Assembly: GCF_004793765.1 (NCBI RefSeq)
Contig: NZ_SRYM01000010.1
Coordinates: forward strand, 1 to 64,000
From: Parabacteroides distasonis
Lineage (GTDB): Bacteria; Bacteroidota; Bacteroidia; Bacteroidales; Tannerellaceae
Reading direction: 5' to 3'
DNA length: 64,000 nt
Part shown: in pieces, positions 1 to 8,348 of the stretch
Position numbering within the stretch: position 1 is the first letter of the stretch
Layout: the number at the start of each line of letters is the position of its first letter
The notes under the pieces: model-generated
Told to the model about the DNA's origin: nothing
Databases searched by the model: none
Seen by the model: only the letters and a program-made list of their open reading frames with translations
Position numbers and translations under genes: made by a program

Positions 1-137
1 TGGGCCAAATTTATTTAATGTTTAACTAGTCCCTATTTTTTATGGGACACTAATGATCGGAAATAACAACACAGAATTATACGACAGATTCCCAGATAGA
101 ACCCAGAAAAGAACCGGTAGAGATCTATCGGACAGAT
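1..137. other. left-edge intergenic segment
   Basis: No complete gene is visible. A short hairpin (GTCCC at 29-33 with GGGAC at 44-48, T-rich loop) could be the terminator of a gene lying outside the window. In-frame sequence upstream of the GTG at 138 is open only back to a TGA at 54-56 and reads like protein (ends EPVEIYRTD), which matters for the start of the next gene. Confidence 0.5.
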
Positions 138-3023
138 GTGGCCATCATCGGTGCCGGTCCCGCAGGATTAGCTTGTAGGGAAATCTTAAAAGAACTAGGC
201 TTGAACAGCATCGTAATCGATAGTAATGATAAGATCGGTGGTCAATTCTTGATGCAGACCCATGCCTTTTTCTTTTTCGAGAAAGAGCGGCGCTTTGGCG
301 GTATGCGTGGTTTTGATATAGCGAAATCTTTAGCCGGAGACGATCACTCTGGTATTTTCTTACATTCCACGGTCTGGGATATCCTACAAAATAAGCGTAT
401 CGCCGTAAAAGACATGCTTAACCATAAAAATTTCTATGTAGAAGCCCAAGCTTTGGTAATCGCTACCGGTGCGGTTCCTTTTATGCCAACCTTCGAGAAT
501 GATGATGTGCCCGGAGTTTATACGGCGGCAGTCGTACAGAAAATGATGAACGCCGAATTCACGCTACTTGGCAAAAACATATTGACGGTAGGTGCCGGTA
601 ATATAGGTTACCTGACCTCCTACCAATTGATGCAAGCCGGAGCGAAAGTCAAGGCTATTTTAGAGGCGATGCCCTGTGAAGGAGGATTTCCAGTACAAGC
701 GAATCGCATTCGTCGCCTTGGCATACCGATTTATACCTCTCATATGCTTTTGAAAGCCATTCCAAACAAGGATCGGACAGGTATCACCGGTGCGGTTATT
801 TGCGAATGCGAGAATTTCAAGCCAATCCCGGGAACAGAGAAAGTGATCGATGGTATTGATGTCATTAATATATGTACAGGATTGATTCCCGACAACCAAT
901 TGCTAACCAAAGGCCAATATACATTTGGAAAGCGTTGTGCCGGCGTAGGCGATGCCGTACGGATCGGAGAAGGTACTACCGCCGTACTAAGAGGAAAGCA
1001 AGCCGCCTATGAGATAGCCCAAGAGTTAGGTATACGTATCCACTACAACGATTACTTACAAATATCTAAAGAATACATTGACTCCCAACAACATCCGATT
1101 CGCATCAAGGAAGAGGCCCCAAAGCCTACTCCCGAGCGTCAAACCCAACGCCCATTCGTTCGCTTGGATTGCCTATACGGTTTTGCTTGTAACCCTTGTT
1201 CTTTCGCCTGTCCTCAAAAGGCGATCACCAAAAGTTCCACCAGCGTAACGCCCGAGATCGATTACGAGAAATGTACCGGTTGCATGCAATGCGTGTCCCA
1301 TTGCCCGGGACTGGCTATTTTCGGCTACGATATCCGGAAGCAAAACTTGTTCTTACCAGTGGAATACAAGGTAGAAGAAGGTGCCGAGGTATGGCTCGTG
1401 GATGATAACGGGAAGAAACAAGGCGAAGGCATCATTGAGAAAGTATTAAAGAAACCGACGAAAACAAACGTAGTCCGTGTGAAAGCGGCAGGAATGGAGA
1501 ATAATGCCTTACTGAATATCACAGGGTTCATCGTAAAAGAAAACTATCCGGAGGAGATCGACTTCAAGCAAGAGCCTGTGTGTGATTCGGAAACCTATGT
1601 TTGCCATTGCGAGGACGTATCTTTGGAAGAACTACTTTCCGCCATTGGTGATCGTAAATATATTTCCATCGATGAGGTAAAACATATCACCCGCCTAGGA
1701 ATGGGGCCGTGCCGGGGAAAACGTTGCATACCCCGCCTACGTATGAAACTAAGGGAAAAAGGTATCGAATTGGTAGGCGACGCTACCCCCCGTGCTCCCT
1801 TATCTACCCGCTTCGTCCTAGGAGAAATGTATCCACAGCGTCAAATAGCGGATACCTATAAGATTGATTCCGGAAAGCAGGTTCGTAAAACGGAAGTCTT
1901 GATCGCCGGCGGAGGTATCGGAGGTAGCGCATTGTTCCGTTATTTTGCGGAAGCCGGTAAAAAGACCGTACTTATTAATGCGGACCGAGGATCATCATGG
2001 CGTAACATCGGTGGTGGCCGTCCGGCGTTCTCGGTCCCTGAATTAGCGGAGATCGCCCGTAATAACCAAACGATATTTGAGGAGACGCAAAAAGAATATG
2101 ATATCCATTACCGTGAGATACGCTATATCACGTTTGCCCACGACGAGGTTACCTACAATGATCTGGAACGTTCTTGCGGTTGGTCCAACGCTTATTTGAT
2201 CGACAAGAAAGACTTCCAGAAAGAGGTATCCCCTTACTTCAATATGAACCAAAACACCTATTTCGCCGCACAAATCTCCCAGCATTGTTGGCAAGCCACC
2301 CCTGGACGTGTGATAGACTTTATACGAAACAAGGGCAAGGAACGGCAATGTGAGGTTTTGGAAGACACACGCCTAGTGGAAGTCCACAAAAACGGTGGAA
2401 AATATCACGTCTTATTATATACGCATGATAAGCGATACATCGAATACGAATGCGATCATTTCGTGAATGCCCTCGGTTATAGCGCCGAGCGTTTTGCCCG
2501 TATGCTGGGCCTTTACACTGGACTCTATCCGGTCAAGCACCAAGCGTTGATTACCCATCGCCTGCCGAATCTGGGAAAAGACGGGGATATCCTCGATATG
2601 TTGATAGACCGCCGGAGACGTAACGACTTCTCCGCTGTCTACGGTCAGCAATTCGCCGAGACCGGACAGATTATCGCTTGTGCCTCTCCCGCTGTCGATG
2701 CTAAAGCGGAGATCAGTAACTTTGACGAGTTAAAGTTTAATACCCGTCGTTTCATGGAGATCATCTCTGAGGTATTCTGCGATTGGATTCCATCGTTAGC
2801 CACTGTACCTGTACAGGCCACATGGTCCGGTTATTATGTAGAGCCTCGTTACATTATCGATCCGGATAACGGGCTATTCGTCGGTTTGCAAGGTCACGGC
2901 TTCATGCTCGCTCAATACTTGGCTAAACTATATGTGGACAAAGCGTTAGGTCGCACCGTTCCGGATTATATGGAGCGATTGAGACTCGGTGGAGACGGAA
3001 TTAGTGAGAAAGCTTTCAAATAA
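138..3023 (+). CDS. four-module FAD / iron-sulfur oxidoreductase (HcnB/HcnC or opine-oxidase type)
   Basis: A 961-residue redox protein built of modules that are usually separate subunits. Residues about 1-330 are a pyridine nucleotide-disulfide oxidoreductase domain with the FAD motif GAGPAG near residue 5 and a second dinucleotide motif (VGAGNIG) near 150. Residues 345-389 hold two ferredoxin-like Cys clusters (C345, C351, C354, C358 and C379, C382, C385, C389). Residues 489-530 form a BFD-like [2Fe-2S] domain (C489-x-C491, C525-x4-C530). From about 585 a second FAD domain of the glycine/D-amino-acid oxidase (DAO) type begins with AGGGIGG. Hydrogen cyanide synthase, opine oxidase and some amine or proline dehydrogenases use the same modules, so oxidation of an amino acid or imino acid is a fair guess; the substrate cannot be read from sequence. 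The GTG start is doubtful: it cuts into the first beta strand of the FAD fold. Confidence 0.85.
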   Translation: MAIIGAGPAGLACREILKELGLNSIVIDSNDKIGGQFLMQTHAFFFFEKERRFGGMRGFDIAKSLAGDDHSGIFLHSTVWDILQNKRIAVKDMLNHKNFYVEAQALVIATGAVPFMPTFENDDVPGVYTAAVVQKMMNAEFTLLGKNILTVGAGNIGYLTSYQLMQAGAKVKAILEAMPCEGGFPVQANRIRRLGIPIYTSHMLLKAIPNKDRTGITGAVICECENFKPIPGTEKVIDGIDVINICTGLIPDNQLLTKGQYTFGKRCAGVGDAVRIGEGTTAVLRGKQAAYEIAQELGIRIHYNDYLQISKEYIDSQQHPIRIKEEAPKPTPERQTQRPFVRLDCLYGFACNPCSFACPQKAITKSSTSVTPEIDYEKCTGCMQCVSHCPGLAIFGYDIRKQNLFLPVEYKVEEGAEVWLVDDNGKKQGEGIIEKVLKKPTKTNVVRVKAAGMENNALLNITGFIVKENYPEEIDFKQEPVCDSETYVCHCEDVSLEELLSAIGDRKYISIDEVKHITRLGMGPCRGKRCIPRLRMKLREKGIELVGDATPRAPLSTRFVLGEMYPQRQIADTYKIDSGKQVRKTEVLIAGGGIGGSALFRYFAEAGKKTVLINADRGSSWRNIGGGRPAFSVPELAEIARNNQTIFEETQKEYDIHYREIRYITFAHDEVTYNDLERSCGWSNAYLIDKKDFQKEVSPYFNMNQNTYFAAQISQHCWQATPGRVIDFIRNKGKERQCEVLEDTRLVEVHKNGGKYHVLLYTHDKRYIEYECDHFVNALGYSAERFARMLGLYTGLYPVKHQALITHRLPNLGKDGDILDMLIDRRRRNDFSAVYGQQFAETGQIIACASPAVDAKAEISNFDELKFNTRRFMEIISEVFCDWIPSLATVPVQATWSGYYVEPRYIIDPDNGLFVGLQGHGFMLAQYLAKLYVDKALGRTVPDYMERLRLGGDGISEKAFK

Positions 3024-3069
3024 ACTGAACCGCATCCCAAATAGTGAAATCAAGAAAAGACAGTATGCC

Positions 3070-3113
3070 AGCTTCATCAACCAAGGGAGTTAACTTATTT
3101 GGTTAATGAAGCT
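3070..3113. repeat. inverted repeat downstream of the oxidoreductase
   Basis: A 14-nt arm at 3070-3083 (AGCTTCATCAACCA) pairs with 3100-3113 with one mismatch around a 16-nt loop. No T-run follows, so it may be an RNA-stabilising hairpin or weak terminator for the upstream gene. Confidence 0.5.
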
Positions 3114-3150
3114 AGCTTACTTTAAAAGAGTGGATTTAAATGGGAAAAAC

Positions 3151-3189
3151 TCATAACTACGAATGAAGAAAAACATAGTTATGATTTTT
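3151..3189. terminator. probable bidirectional terminator
   Basis: TCATAACTA at 3151-3159 pairs exactly with TAGTTATGA at 3176-3184. It is followed by TTTTTC on the plus strand and, read from the minus strand, by GTTTTTCCC. On the minus strand it follows directly after the stop codon of the small reading frame at 3179-3307. Confidence 0.6.
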
Positions 3190-3307
3190 CTGTATCAAAA
3201 TAGGCAAGTAATTCTTCTATCGTTTGGGTGATATAGGTACCGCCGGAAGTCTCATGGATGATAAAGTGAATACAATAAGCAAAACGTGTAATTTTCGCGA
3301 AGTTCAC
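3179..3307 (-). CDS. possible small protein or gene remnant
   Basis: A 42-codon GTG-initiated frame in an otherwise empty 475-bp gap. Its translation looks protein-like (it contains HETSGGTYITQTIEELLAYF) and its stop codon sits in the terminator hairpin at 3151-3189, as expected for a real 3' end. A TAA lies only three codons upstream of the GTG, so it may be the surviving C-terminal piece of a larger lost gene. I do not recognise the family. Confidence 0.3.
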   Translation of the reverse strand: MNFAKITRFAYCIHFIIHETSGGTYITQTIEELLAYFDTEKS

Positions 3308-3437
3308 TTTGCAAAAAGTTTAATTTCAAGCCAATCAACTATCACAATCAAACAAAATACTCGTCATACATGTGCAAAAACATAAAAACAACACAATCTT
3401 ATTATTCTATAAAGAGGAAAAACCTTGTTCCATATCA

Positions 3438-3469
3438 TTTTGTTATTATAATAAATTAGATTTACTTTG
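3438..3469 (+). promoter_or_regulatory. fhs promoter
   Basis: TTTTG at 3438-3442 and TACTTTG at 3463-3469, 20 nt apart, approximate the Bacteroidetes -33 TTTG / -7 TAnnTTTG promoter, although the -7 box is one base short of consensus. The fhs ATG lies 30 nt downstream. Confidence 0.5.
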
Positions 3470-3498
3470 TTCAAACTATATAAATTTACATAAAGCAC

Positions 3499-5166
3499 AT
3501 GAAATCGGACATTGAGATAGCAAGAGAAACAGACTTGCGTAAAATTAAGGAAGTTGCGACAACATTAGGTATCCCTCGTGAGGAAGTACAAAATTATGGC
3601 AGGTATATTGCCAAAGTCCCTATCCATTTGATCGATAAGAAGCAAATGGACCAACATAATTTAATTTTAGTGACCGCTATCACTCCCACTAAAGCGGGAA
3701 TCGGAAAGACTACGGTTTCGATCGGTCTGGCTTTAGGACTGAATAAAATCGGAAAGAAAGCGGTGGTCGCTTTACGTGAGCCGTCTCTTGGCCCATGTTT
3801 CGGTATGAAAGGTGGCGCCGCCGGAGGTGGATATGCCCAAGTACTTCCCATGGAAAACATCAACTTGCATTTTACAGGAGATTTTCATGCGGTTACTTCT
3901 GCTCACAATATGATTACCGCTTTATTGGATAACTATATTTATCAGACCCGCAATACCTGCGAAGGTTTGAAAGAGATCAAATGGAAACGAGTTCTTGACG
4001 TAAACGACCGTAGCTTACGTAACATCGTATCGGGTTTAGGCGGCTCAGCAAATGGTGTCCCTACCGAGACTGGATTTGACATCACTCCCGCTTCCGAGAT
4101 CATGGCGATCCTTTGTTTGGCTACGGATATCGAGGATTTGAAACGACGTGTAGGAAATATCTTATTGGGTTATACGAATGAAGATAAGCCTTTCACGGTA
4201 AACGATCTTGGTATAGCCGGGGCTATCACCGTATTGCTAAAAGACGCATTACTGCCAAACCTAGTACAAACAACGGAGAATACTCCCGCATTTGTACATG
4301 GAGGTCCTTTCGCTAATATCGCCCATGGATGTAATTCTATATTGGCTACCCAAATGGCTCTTACTTATGGGGACTATGCAATCACGGAGGCTGGTTTCGG
4401 TGCTGATCTGGGCGCGGAGAAGTTCTTTAATATCAAATGTAGAAAAGCGGGGCTTTCACCTAAACTGACAGTCATCGTAGCGACCGCCCAAAGCTTGAAA
4501 CTTCACGGTGGCGTTCCTGAGAAAGAAATCAAGGAACCGAATATCGAAGGATTAAAGAACGGATTCGCTAACTTAGACAAGCACATTGAGAATATGAAGA
4601 GCTTCGGCCAGCAAGTAATCGTTACTTTCAATCGTTTCGCTACCGATACGGACGAGGAAATCGCTTTAGTGGCTGAGCATTGCAAGGAGAAAGGGGTTGG
4701 ATTCGCCATGAATAACGTTTTCGCCGAAGGAGGTGAAGGGGGTGCGGAACTTGCCCGCCTAGTGGTTGATACGATCGAGAATCATCCTTCCGCTCCTTTG
4801 CGATATACCTATGATCTGGAGGATCCGATCCGTACGAAAGTGCAAAAAGTGGCCCAGAAGATTTACGGAACCTCCTCAATCGTTTATACGACTTTGGCCG
4901 ATAAAAAATTACGTCAGATCGAAAACTTGGGTATTTCCCATTATCCGATTTGTATCGCCAAGACTCAATATTCATTCTCTTCCGATCCGAAAGCTTATGG
5001 AGTAGCTAAAGATTTCGAACTAAAAGTACGAGATGTAATCATCAATAATGGGGCCGAGATGATTGTTGTTGTCATGGGCGAGATCATGCGTATGCCGGGG
5101 CTCCCTAAAGAACCGCAAGCCCGAAAGATCGATATCGTGGATGGCATGATCGAGGGATTGAGTTAA
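3499..5166 (+). CDS. fhs: formate--tetrahydrofolate ligase
   Basis: ATP-dependent ligation of formate to tetrahydrofolate, giving 10-formyl-THF for one-carbon metabolism in the cytoplasm. The 555-residue length is normal for the family. The nucleotide-binding loop [11 protein letters not shown] is at residues 62-72, and the family-typical [11 protein letters not shown] and [13 protein letters not shown] segments follow. The gene stands alone between its own promoter and a strong bidirectional terminator, and is convergent with proS. No truncation or odd codon use is seen. Confidence 0.97.
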   Translation: MKSDIEIARETDLRKIKEVATTLGIPREEVQNYGRYIAKVPIHLIDKKQMDQHNLILVTAITPTKAGIGKTTVSIGLALGLNKIGKKAVVALREPSLGPCFGMKGGAAGGGYAQVLPMENINLHFTGDFHAVTSAHNMITALLDNYIYQTRNTCEGLKEIKWKRVLDVNDRSLRNIVSGLGGSANGVPTETGFDITPASEIMAILCLATDIEDLKRRVGNILLGYTNEDKPFTVNDLGIAGAITVLLKDALLPNLVQTTENTPAFVHGGPFANIAHGCNSILATQMALTYGDYAITEAGFGADLGAEKFFNIKCRKAGLSPKLTVIVATAQSLKLHGGVPEKEIKEPNIEGLKNGFANLDKHIENMKSFGQQVIVTFNRFATDTDEEIALVAEHCKEKGVGFAMNNVFAEGGEGGAELARLVVDTIENHPSAPLRYTYDLEDPIRTKVQKVAQKIYGTSSIVYTTLADKKLRQIENLGISHYPICIAKTQYSFSSDPKAYGVAKDFELKVRDVIINNGAEMIVVVMGEIMRMPGLPKEPQARKIDIVDGMIEGLS

Positions 5167-5187
5167 TAGACAGTAAAACGATTTAAA

Positions 5188-5232
5188 TAAAAAAGGTACG
5201 CCTCACACATTCAGTAAGGCGTACCTTTTTTT
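5188..5232. terminator. bidirectional terminator between fhs and proS
   Basis: A perfect stem AAGGTACGCCT / AGGCGTACCTT (about 5193-5203 and 5217-5227) has an A-run on its left and a T-run on its right, so it can terminate both convergent genes. Confidence 0.85.
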
Positions 5233-5263
5233 AACCACTATCGGCCCCGAAAACGGGTGGACA

Positions 5264-6745
5264 TTAATAAGCTCTGGCGAACAGTACCCGGCAAGCCGAC
5301 GGTTTACCTGTCACCATACACTTACCCGGAGTCTTATCACCCGCTAAAGGAATACAGCGGATCGTAGCTTTCGTCTCGTTCTTGATCAATTCCTCTGTCT
5401 CCGGGGTTCCATCCCAGTGAGCCATGATGAAGACGCCATCCTCGATCTTCTCCTTAAATTCCTCATACGTGTCTACGTTTATGGTATTAGCCTCACGATG
5501 ATCATACGCTTTCTTGAAGATATTCGTTTGGATTTCCTCCAACAGATTCTTCACGTATTCCTCAATGCCATCACAAGTGATCGTCTCTTTCTCCAAAGTA
5601 TCACGGCGCATCACCTCGATCGTATTATTTTCCAAATCACGACCACCCATAGCCAAACGCACGGGAACACCTTTCAGCTCGTACTCTGCGAACTTCCAGC
5701 CCGGCTTCTTATTATCTGCGTCGTCATATTTCACGGAGATACCCAACGCCTTCAACTTAGCCACGATACCAGCGACCTTCTCGCTGATCTGCGCCAATTG
5801 CTCTGCGCTACGATAAATCGGGACGATCACAACCTGAATCGGAGCCAAATGAGGAGGCAATACCAAACCGTTATCATCGGAATGAGACATAATCAACGCA
5901 CCGATCAAACGTGTGGAAACTCCCCAAGAAGTAGCCCAAGCATAATCGCTCTTACCGTTCTTGTCGATGAAAGTAACGTCGAAAGCCTTACCGAAGTTCT
6001 GCCCCAAGAAATGGGAAGTTCCAGCCTGCAAGGCTTTTCCATCCTGCATCATCGCCTCGATTGTATAGGTATCCAAAGCGCCGGCGAAACGCTCGCTCTC
6101 AGACTTCACGCCCTTTATTACCGGCATTGCCATATAATTCTCGGCGAAGTTCGCGTAAACCTCTTGCATCTTCTTAGCTTCTATCTCCGCTTCCTCACGG
6201 GTAGCGTGAGCGGTATGGCCTTCCTGCCACAAGAACTCAGCCGTACGAAGGAATAAGCGAGTACGCATCTCCCAGCGCATCACGTTCGCCCATTGGTTGC
6301 ACAAGATAGGCAGGTCACGGTAAGACTGAATCCAGTTACGGTATGTATTCCATATGATGGTCTCCGAGGTCGGGCGAATGATCAATTCCTCTTCCAGTTT
6401 AGCCGCCGGATCTACGACAACCCCCGTACCGTCATGATTTGTCTTCAAACGGTAGTGAGTAACCACGGCACACTCCTTCGCGAATCCTTCCACGTGCTCA
6501 GCCTCTTTGCTTAAGAAAGACTTCGGGATCAGCAAAGGGAAATAAGCGTTCACATGACCGGTCTCCTTGAACATATCGTCTAGGATACGTTGCATCTTCT
6601 CCCAGATAGCGTATCCGTAAGGCTTGATCACCATACAACCACGTACGGCGGAATTCTCCGCCAAATCTGCCTTAATTACCAAATCTTGGTACCACTGCGA
6701 ATAGTTTACACTTCTCGGTGTAAGTTCTTTCAGCTCTTTTGCCAT
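5264..6745 (-). CDS. proS: prolyl-tRNA synthetase (archaeal/eukaryote-like type)
   Basis: Charges tRNA-Pro with proline. The 493-residue protein lacks the inserted editing domain of the E. coli-type enzyme and ends in Tyr (LFARAY), the pattern of the archaeal/eukaryotic 'type 3' ProS common in Bacteroidetes. Class II motifs are visible: motif 2 around [20 protein letters not shown] and motif 3 around [20 protein letters not shown]. The ATG start follows a minus-strand TACCTTTG box about 55 nt upstream. Confidence 0.97.
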   Translation of the reverse strand: MAKELKELTPRSVNYSQWYQDLVIKADLAENSAVRGCMVIKPYGYAIWEKMQRILDDMFKETGHVNAYFPLLIPKSFLSKEAEHVEGFAKECAVVTHYRLKTNHDGTGVVVDPAAKLEEELIIRPTSETIIWNTYRNWIQSYRDLPILCNQWANVMRWEMRTRLFLRTAEFLWQEGHTAHATREEAEIEAKKMQEVYANFAENYMAMPVIKGVKSESERFAGALDTYTIEAMMQDGKALQAGTSHFLGQNFGKAFDVTFIDKNGKSDYAWATSWGVSTRLIGALIMSHSDDNGLVLPPHLAPIQVVIVPIYRSAEQLAQISEKVAGIVAKLKALGISVKYDDADNKKPGWKFAEYELKGVPVRLAMGGRDLENNTIEVMRRDTLEKETITCDGIEEYVKNLLEEIQTNIFKKAYDHREANTINVDTYEEFKEKIEDGVFIMAHWDGTPETEELIKNETKATIRCIPLAGDKTPGKCMVTGKPSACRVLFARAY

Positions 6746-6797
6746 TTCTTTATATTTCTAAATTATACTGTTTTCCTTAATCTGAATAAGTAATGGG

Positions 6798-6829
6798 TTG
6801 CAAAGGTAAGAAATAATCGTATATCTTTG
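6798..6829 (+). promoter_or_regulatory. promoter for the small ORF / MFS / beta-galactosidase run
   Basis: TTG at 6798-6800 and TATCTTTG at 6822-6829 with a 21-nt spacer fit the Bacteroidetes consensus. The first downstream ATG is at 6854. Confidence 0.6.
6801..6808 (-). promoter_or_regulatory. proS -7 promoter element
   Basis: The minus strand reads TACCTTTG, a perfect TAnnTTTG match, upstream of proS. It lies inside the spacer of the plus-strand promoter at 6798-6829, so the two divergent promoters overlap. No clear -33 box is seen at the expected spacing. Confidence 0.5.
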
Positions 6830-6853
6830 TAAAAACAATATATAGATAATATC

Positions 6854-7075
6854 ATGAATATGCACAAGATCACACGCTACTTACTTATGTTATGTGCATT
6901 CGCGTTCTTAACTCTCACAGCGAAAGAGCAAGATCTATGCGGACCTTCCCATGAATCCATAAGGACAAAAGCCGAAACAAACCGAAACAAATGTTTCTCG
7001 AGCCCTATGGGAAATTCCTCGCTGTCTAATATATACTTCATTCAGCGACAGCGAACGTTCGTTCGGCGGCAGTGA
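6854..7075 (+). CDS. small putative secreted peptide (uncertain)
   Basis: A 73-codon frame that starts 25 nt after a good -7 box and opens with a hydrophobic signal-like stretch (residues 8-23). The C-terminal third (QRQRTFVRRQ) is encoded inside the 21-bp repeat cluster at 7041-7124, and the stop falls in the second repeat unit, so the end is probably accidental. It may be a leader or a decayed gene ahead of the MFS transporter. No family recognised. Confidence 0.3.
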   Translation: MNMHKITRYLLMLCAFAFLTLTAKEQDLCGPSHESIRTKAETNRNKCFSSPMGNSSLSNIYFIQRQRTFVRRQ

Positions 7076-7124
7076 ATGATCGTTCAGTGGCGGCGAATGG
7101 TCGTTCGGCGCCGACGAACGAAGA
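7041..7124. repeat. four imperfect 21-bp tandem units
   Basis: Units at 7041-7061, 7062-7082, 7083-7103 and 7104-7124 share the pattern TTC(A/G)G-(C/T)G-n-C-n-G-n-GAA(C/T)G. TCGTTCGGCG within units 3-4 can pair with the following CCGACGAACGA to form a hairpin. One of several locus-specific repeat clusters in this window. Confidence 0.8.
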
Positions 7125-7160
7125 AGGTATACTTATCTTTCAGAGAATAAAACGATTACA

Positions 7161-8336
7161 ATGCAAGAATACAAACAGAAACTTCCTAATATACTCGCTC
7201 TCCATCTGATCAAGCTATCCAAATGGTTCTCGCTCGTAATGCCTATCATTGTCCTTTTCTATGAGGATCATAGGTTAGGATTGCAAGACGTATTCATTTT
7301 GAAGAGTGTCTACTCGGTCGCCGCTGTCGCTTTGGAGATTCCCTCGGGCTATCTGGCGGACGTATGGGGACGTAAGAAATGCTTGATTCTAGGTTGTATA
7401 CTTTTCTTTGGAGGGTACCTATGTTATTCTTTCACCTCCACTTTCACGGCATTTCTCTTCGCCGAGATTCTGTTGGGAACCGGGCAAACCTTGGTAAACG
7501 GAGCGGATTCAGCGTTGCTCTACGATACAACCGTACGATATAAAAAAGAAGAACTTTATTTGCGGTACGAGGGACGTATCACGATGATCGGTAATTTCGG
7601 CGAGGCCATCGCCGGGATATTCGGAGGATTGCTGGCTGCCTATTCCTTGCGATTGCCGTTTTACGCCCAAGCGTTTGTCGCCTTTATCGGCATTCCAGCG
7701 GCGTTCGCCTTGCAGGAACTCAATACTAAGAGCAAGGTACAGAACCCGGTTTCCGAGATTGTCCGCATCTTGAAATATTCCTTGGTCACGAACCGTAGGC
7801 TATGCTATAACATCATGTTCTCCGGTATCATCGGGGCCGCTACGTTAACAATGGCATGGTTCGTGCAACCCGTATTGATGAAGTTGGAAACCCCGACCTC
7901 CTATTACGGTGTCATTTGGACCGTGCTCAATCTGACGGTGGGACTGTCCGCCCTCTATTCTGATCAGGTAGAGCGGTATTTCGGTATGCGTAAATCAAGC
8001 ACGCTCATACTACTTATAATCATCGGTGGATATATATCGCTCGCTTATAACCTTACTTATCGGGGATTAACGATCTTGCTCATTTTCTATATCGTCCGAG
8101 GCTTCGCTACACCGATTTTGAAAGGTTACATTAATCAAATGACCTTCTCGGAGATGCGGGCTACGGTCTTGTCGATCCGTAACTTTGTGATCCGCTTGAT
8201 GTTCGCCGCCATCGCCCCATTTATAGGTTGGCTAAATGATTTCTATTCTTTGCGCACCGCCCTGTTAGTTTCCGCCGGAATTATTGCCATACCCGGAATT
8301 TTATTCTTAGTTTTGCAGTTTCGTAAAGCAGATTAA
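7161..8336 (+). CDS. MFS transporter
   Basis: A 391-residue inner-membrane protein with about 12 hydrophobic helices and the MFS loop 2-3 signature (GYLADVWGRKK, residues about 62-72). Substrate unknown; MFS proteins of this small type are often annotated as drug or sugar exporters. Only 12 nt separate it from the beta-galactosidase, so co-transcription is likely and a link to galactoside handling is possible, but this is inference from neighbourhood only. Confidence 0.88.
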   Translation: MQEYKQKLPNILALHLIKLSKWFSLVMPIIVLFYEDHRLGLQDVFILKSVYSVAAVALEIPSGYLADVWGRKKCLILGCILFFGGYLCYSFTSTFTAFLFAEILLGTGQTLVNGADSALLYDTTVRYKKEELYLRYEGRITMIGNFGEAIAGIFGGLLAAYSLRLPFYAQAFVAFIGIPAAFALQELNTKSKVQNPVSEIVRILKYSLVTNRRLCYNIMFSGIIGAATLTMAWFVQPVLMKLETPTSYYGVIWTVLNLTVGLSALYSDQVERYFGMRKSSTLILLIIIGGYISLAYNLTYRGLTILLIFYIVRGFATPILKGYINQMTFSEMRATVLSIRNFVIRLMFAAIAPFIGWLNDFYSLRTALLVSAGIIAIPGILFLVLQFRKAD

Positions 8337-8348
8337 AAATATAATAGC

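Noticed and set aside
5417-6256. 279-codon frame antisense to proS
   Set aside because: Shadow of the highly conserved proS coding sequence; no domain and no promoter.
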